Source: Hyphomicrobium sp. MC1 (GTDB lineage Bacteria > Pseudomonadota > Alphaproteobacteria > Rhizobiales > Hyphomicrobiaceae). Taken from it: a stretch of DNA of 64,000 bases. The notes under the pieces were generated by a model. The model was given only the letters and a program-made list of their open reading frames with translations. It ran no database searches and was not told where the DNA came from. Shown one piece after another: positions 63,880 through 64,000 of the stretch. A program made the position numbers and the translations under genes. The stretch spans positions 1,054,001-1,118,000 of the forward strand of contig NC_015717.1 in the NCBI RefSeq assembly GCF_000253295.1. The letters are read 5' to 3'. Numbering within the stretch: position 1 is the stretch's first letter; the number at the start of each line of letters is the position of its first letter.

Positions 63880-63985
63880 TCCCGCGACATTGAACGAAGG
63901 AATGATAGAAGTAATATAAGAGCCTTCTCAGACTGCGATAAAGATCGTCGGTCTAACGTCGATCATTTTGTGCCGGGAGCTCTCG

Positions 63986-64000
63986 ATGATCACCCTTCAA
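63986..64000 (+). CDS. Possible start of a gene cut by the window edge
   Basis: ATG 63986 follows GGGAG with six-base spacing and opens MITLQ before the window ends. Five codons only, so it is a possibility, not a recognition. Confidence 0.3.

Overview
The window looks like ordinary chromosome of a GC-rich alphaproteobacterium of the order Hyphomicrobiales (Rhizobiales). A Hyphomicrobium-like genus is my inference from memory of the proteins, not a search result. Lineage markers are an IscR-led SUF operon with two desulfurases, divK-pleD, an EipB (DUF1849) protein, DUF3572, adjacent clpS and clpA, GatCAB, and a pyrB/pseudo-pyrC pair followed by plsY-dprA-topA-rnr. I see no prophage, transposase, CRISPR array or integrase.

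Layout. 1-9.4 kb: the 3' end of anmK, an alpha/beta hydrolase facing left, then an Fe-S assembly operon to the right (IscR-IscS fusion, sufB, sufC, sufD, sufS, sufT, sufA, a TfoX-like gene) ending at a hairpin terminator. 9.5-16 kb: an RhlE-type helicase, an aquaporin, a membrane fatty-acid desaturase and parE. 16-22.5 kb: panC, putA, a cupin and a D,D-carboxypeptidase with a SPOR domain. 23-26 kb: clpS-clpA with a terminator. 26-31 kb: an NAD(P)-binding protein, HIT, acetyltransferase, GDPD, RidA, EipB and DUF3572. 31-33 kb: divK-pleD. 33.5-45.4 kb: a leftward run pyrB-pyrC'-plsY-dprA-topA-rnr-DUF983-nudix-rpmG, with ruvX upstream. 45.6-50 kb: gatC-gatA-gatB with three other genes interleaved. 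50-64 kb: a looser accessory-like stretch with a P450, two DedA proteins, quinone oxidoreductase, GST, several small lipoproteins or secreted proteins, tRNA-Ser(GCU), a PAS histidine kinase/FixJ-type pair, a PaaK/CapK-like enzyme and another alpha/beta hydrolase.

The most unusual item is the in-frame fusion of an IscR-type Rrf2 regulator, with its cluster ligands intact, to an IscS-type cysteine desulfurase at the head of the suf operon. A candidate Irr-type operator overlaps the inferred promoter. Other points worth checking are a 10-codon leader ORF overlapping the clpS start, a dihydroorotase homologue that has lost its metal ligands, non-translational genes embedded in the gatCAB operon, a family of palindromes close to gene 3' ends, and a long perfect-looking hairpin at 60.15 kb. 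I could not run any search, so novelty is not claimed for any of these.
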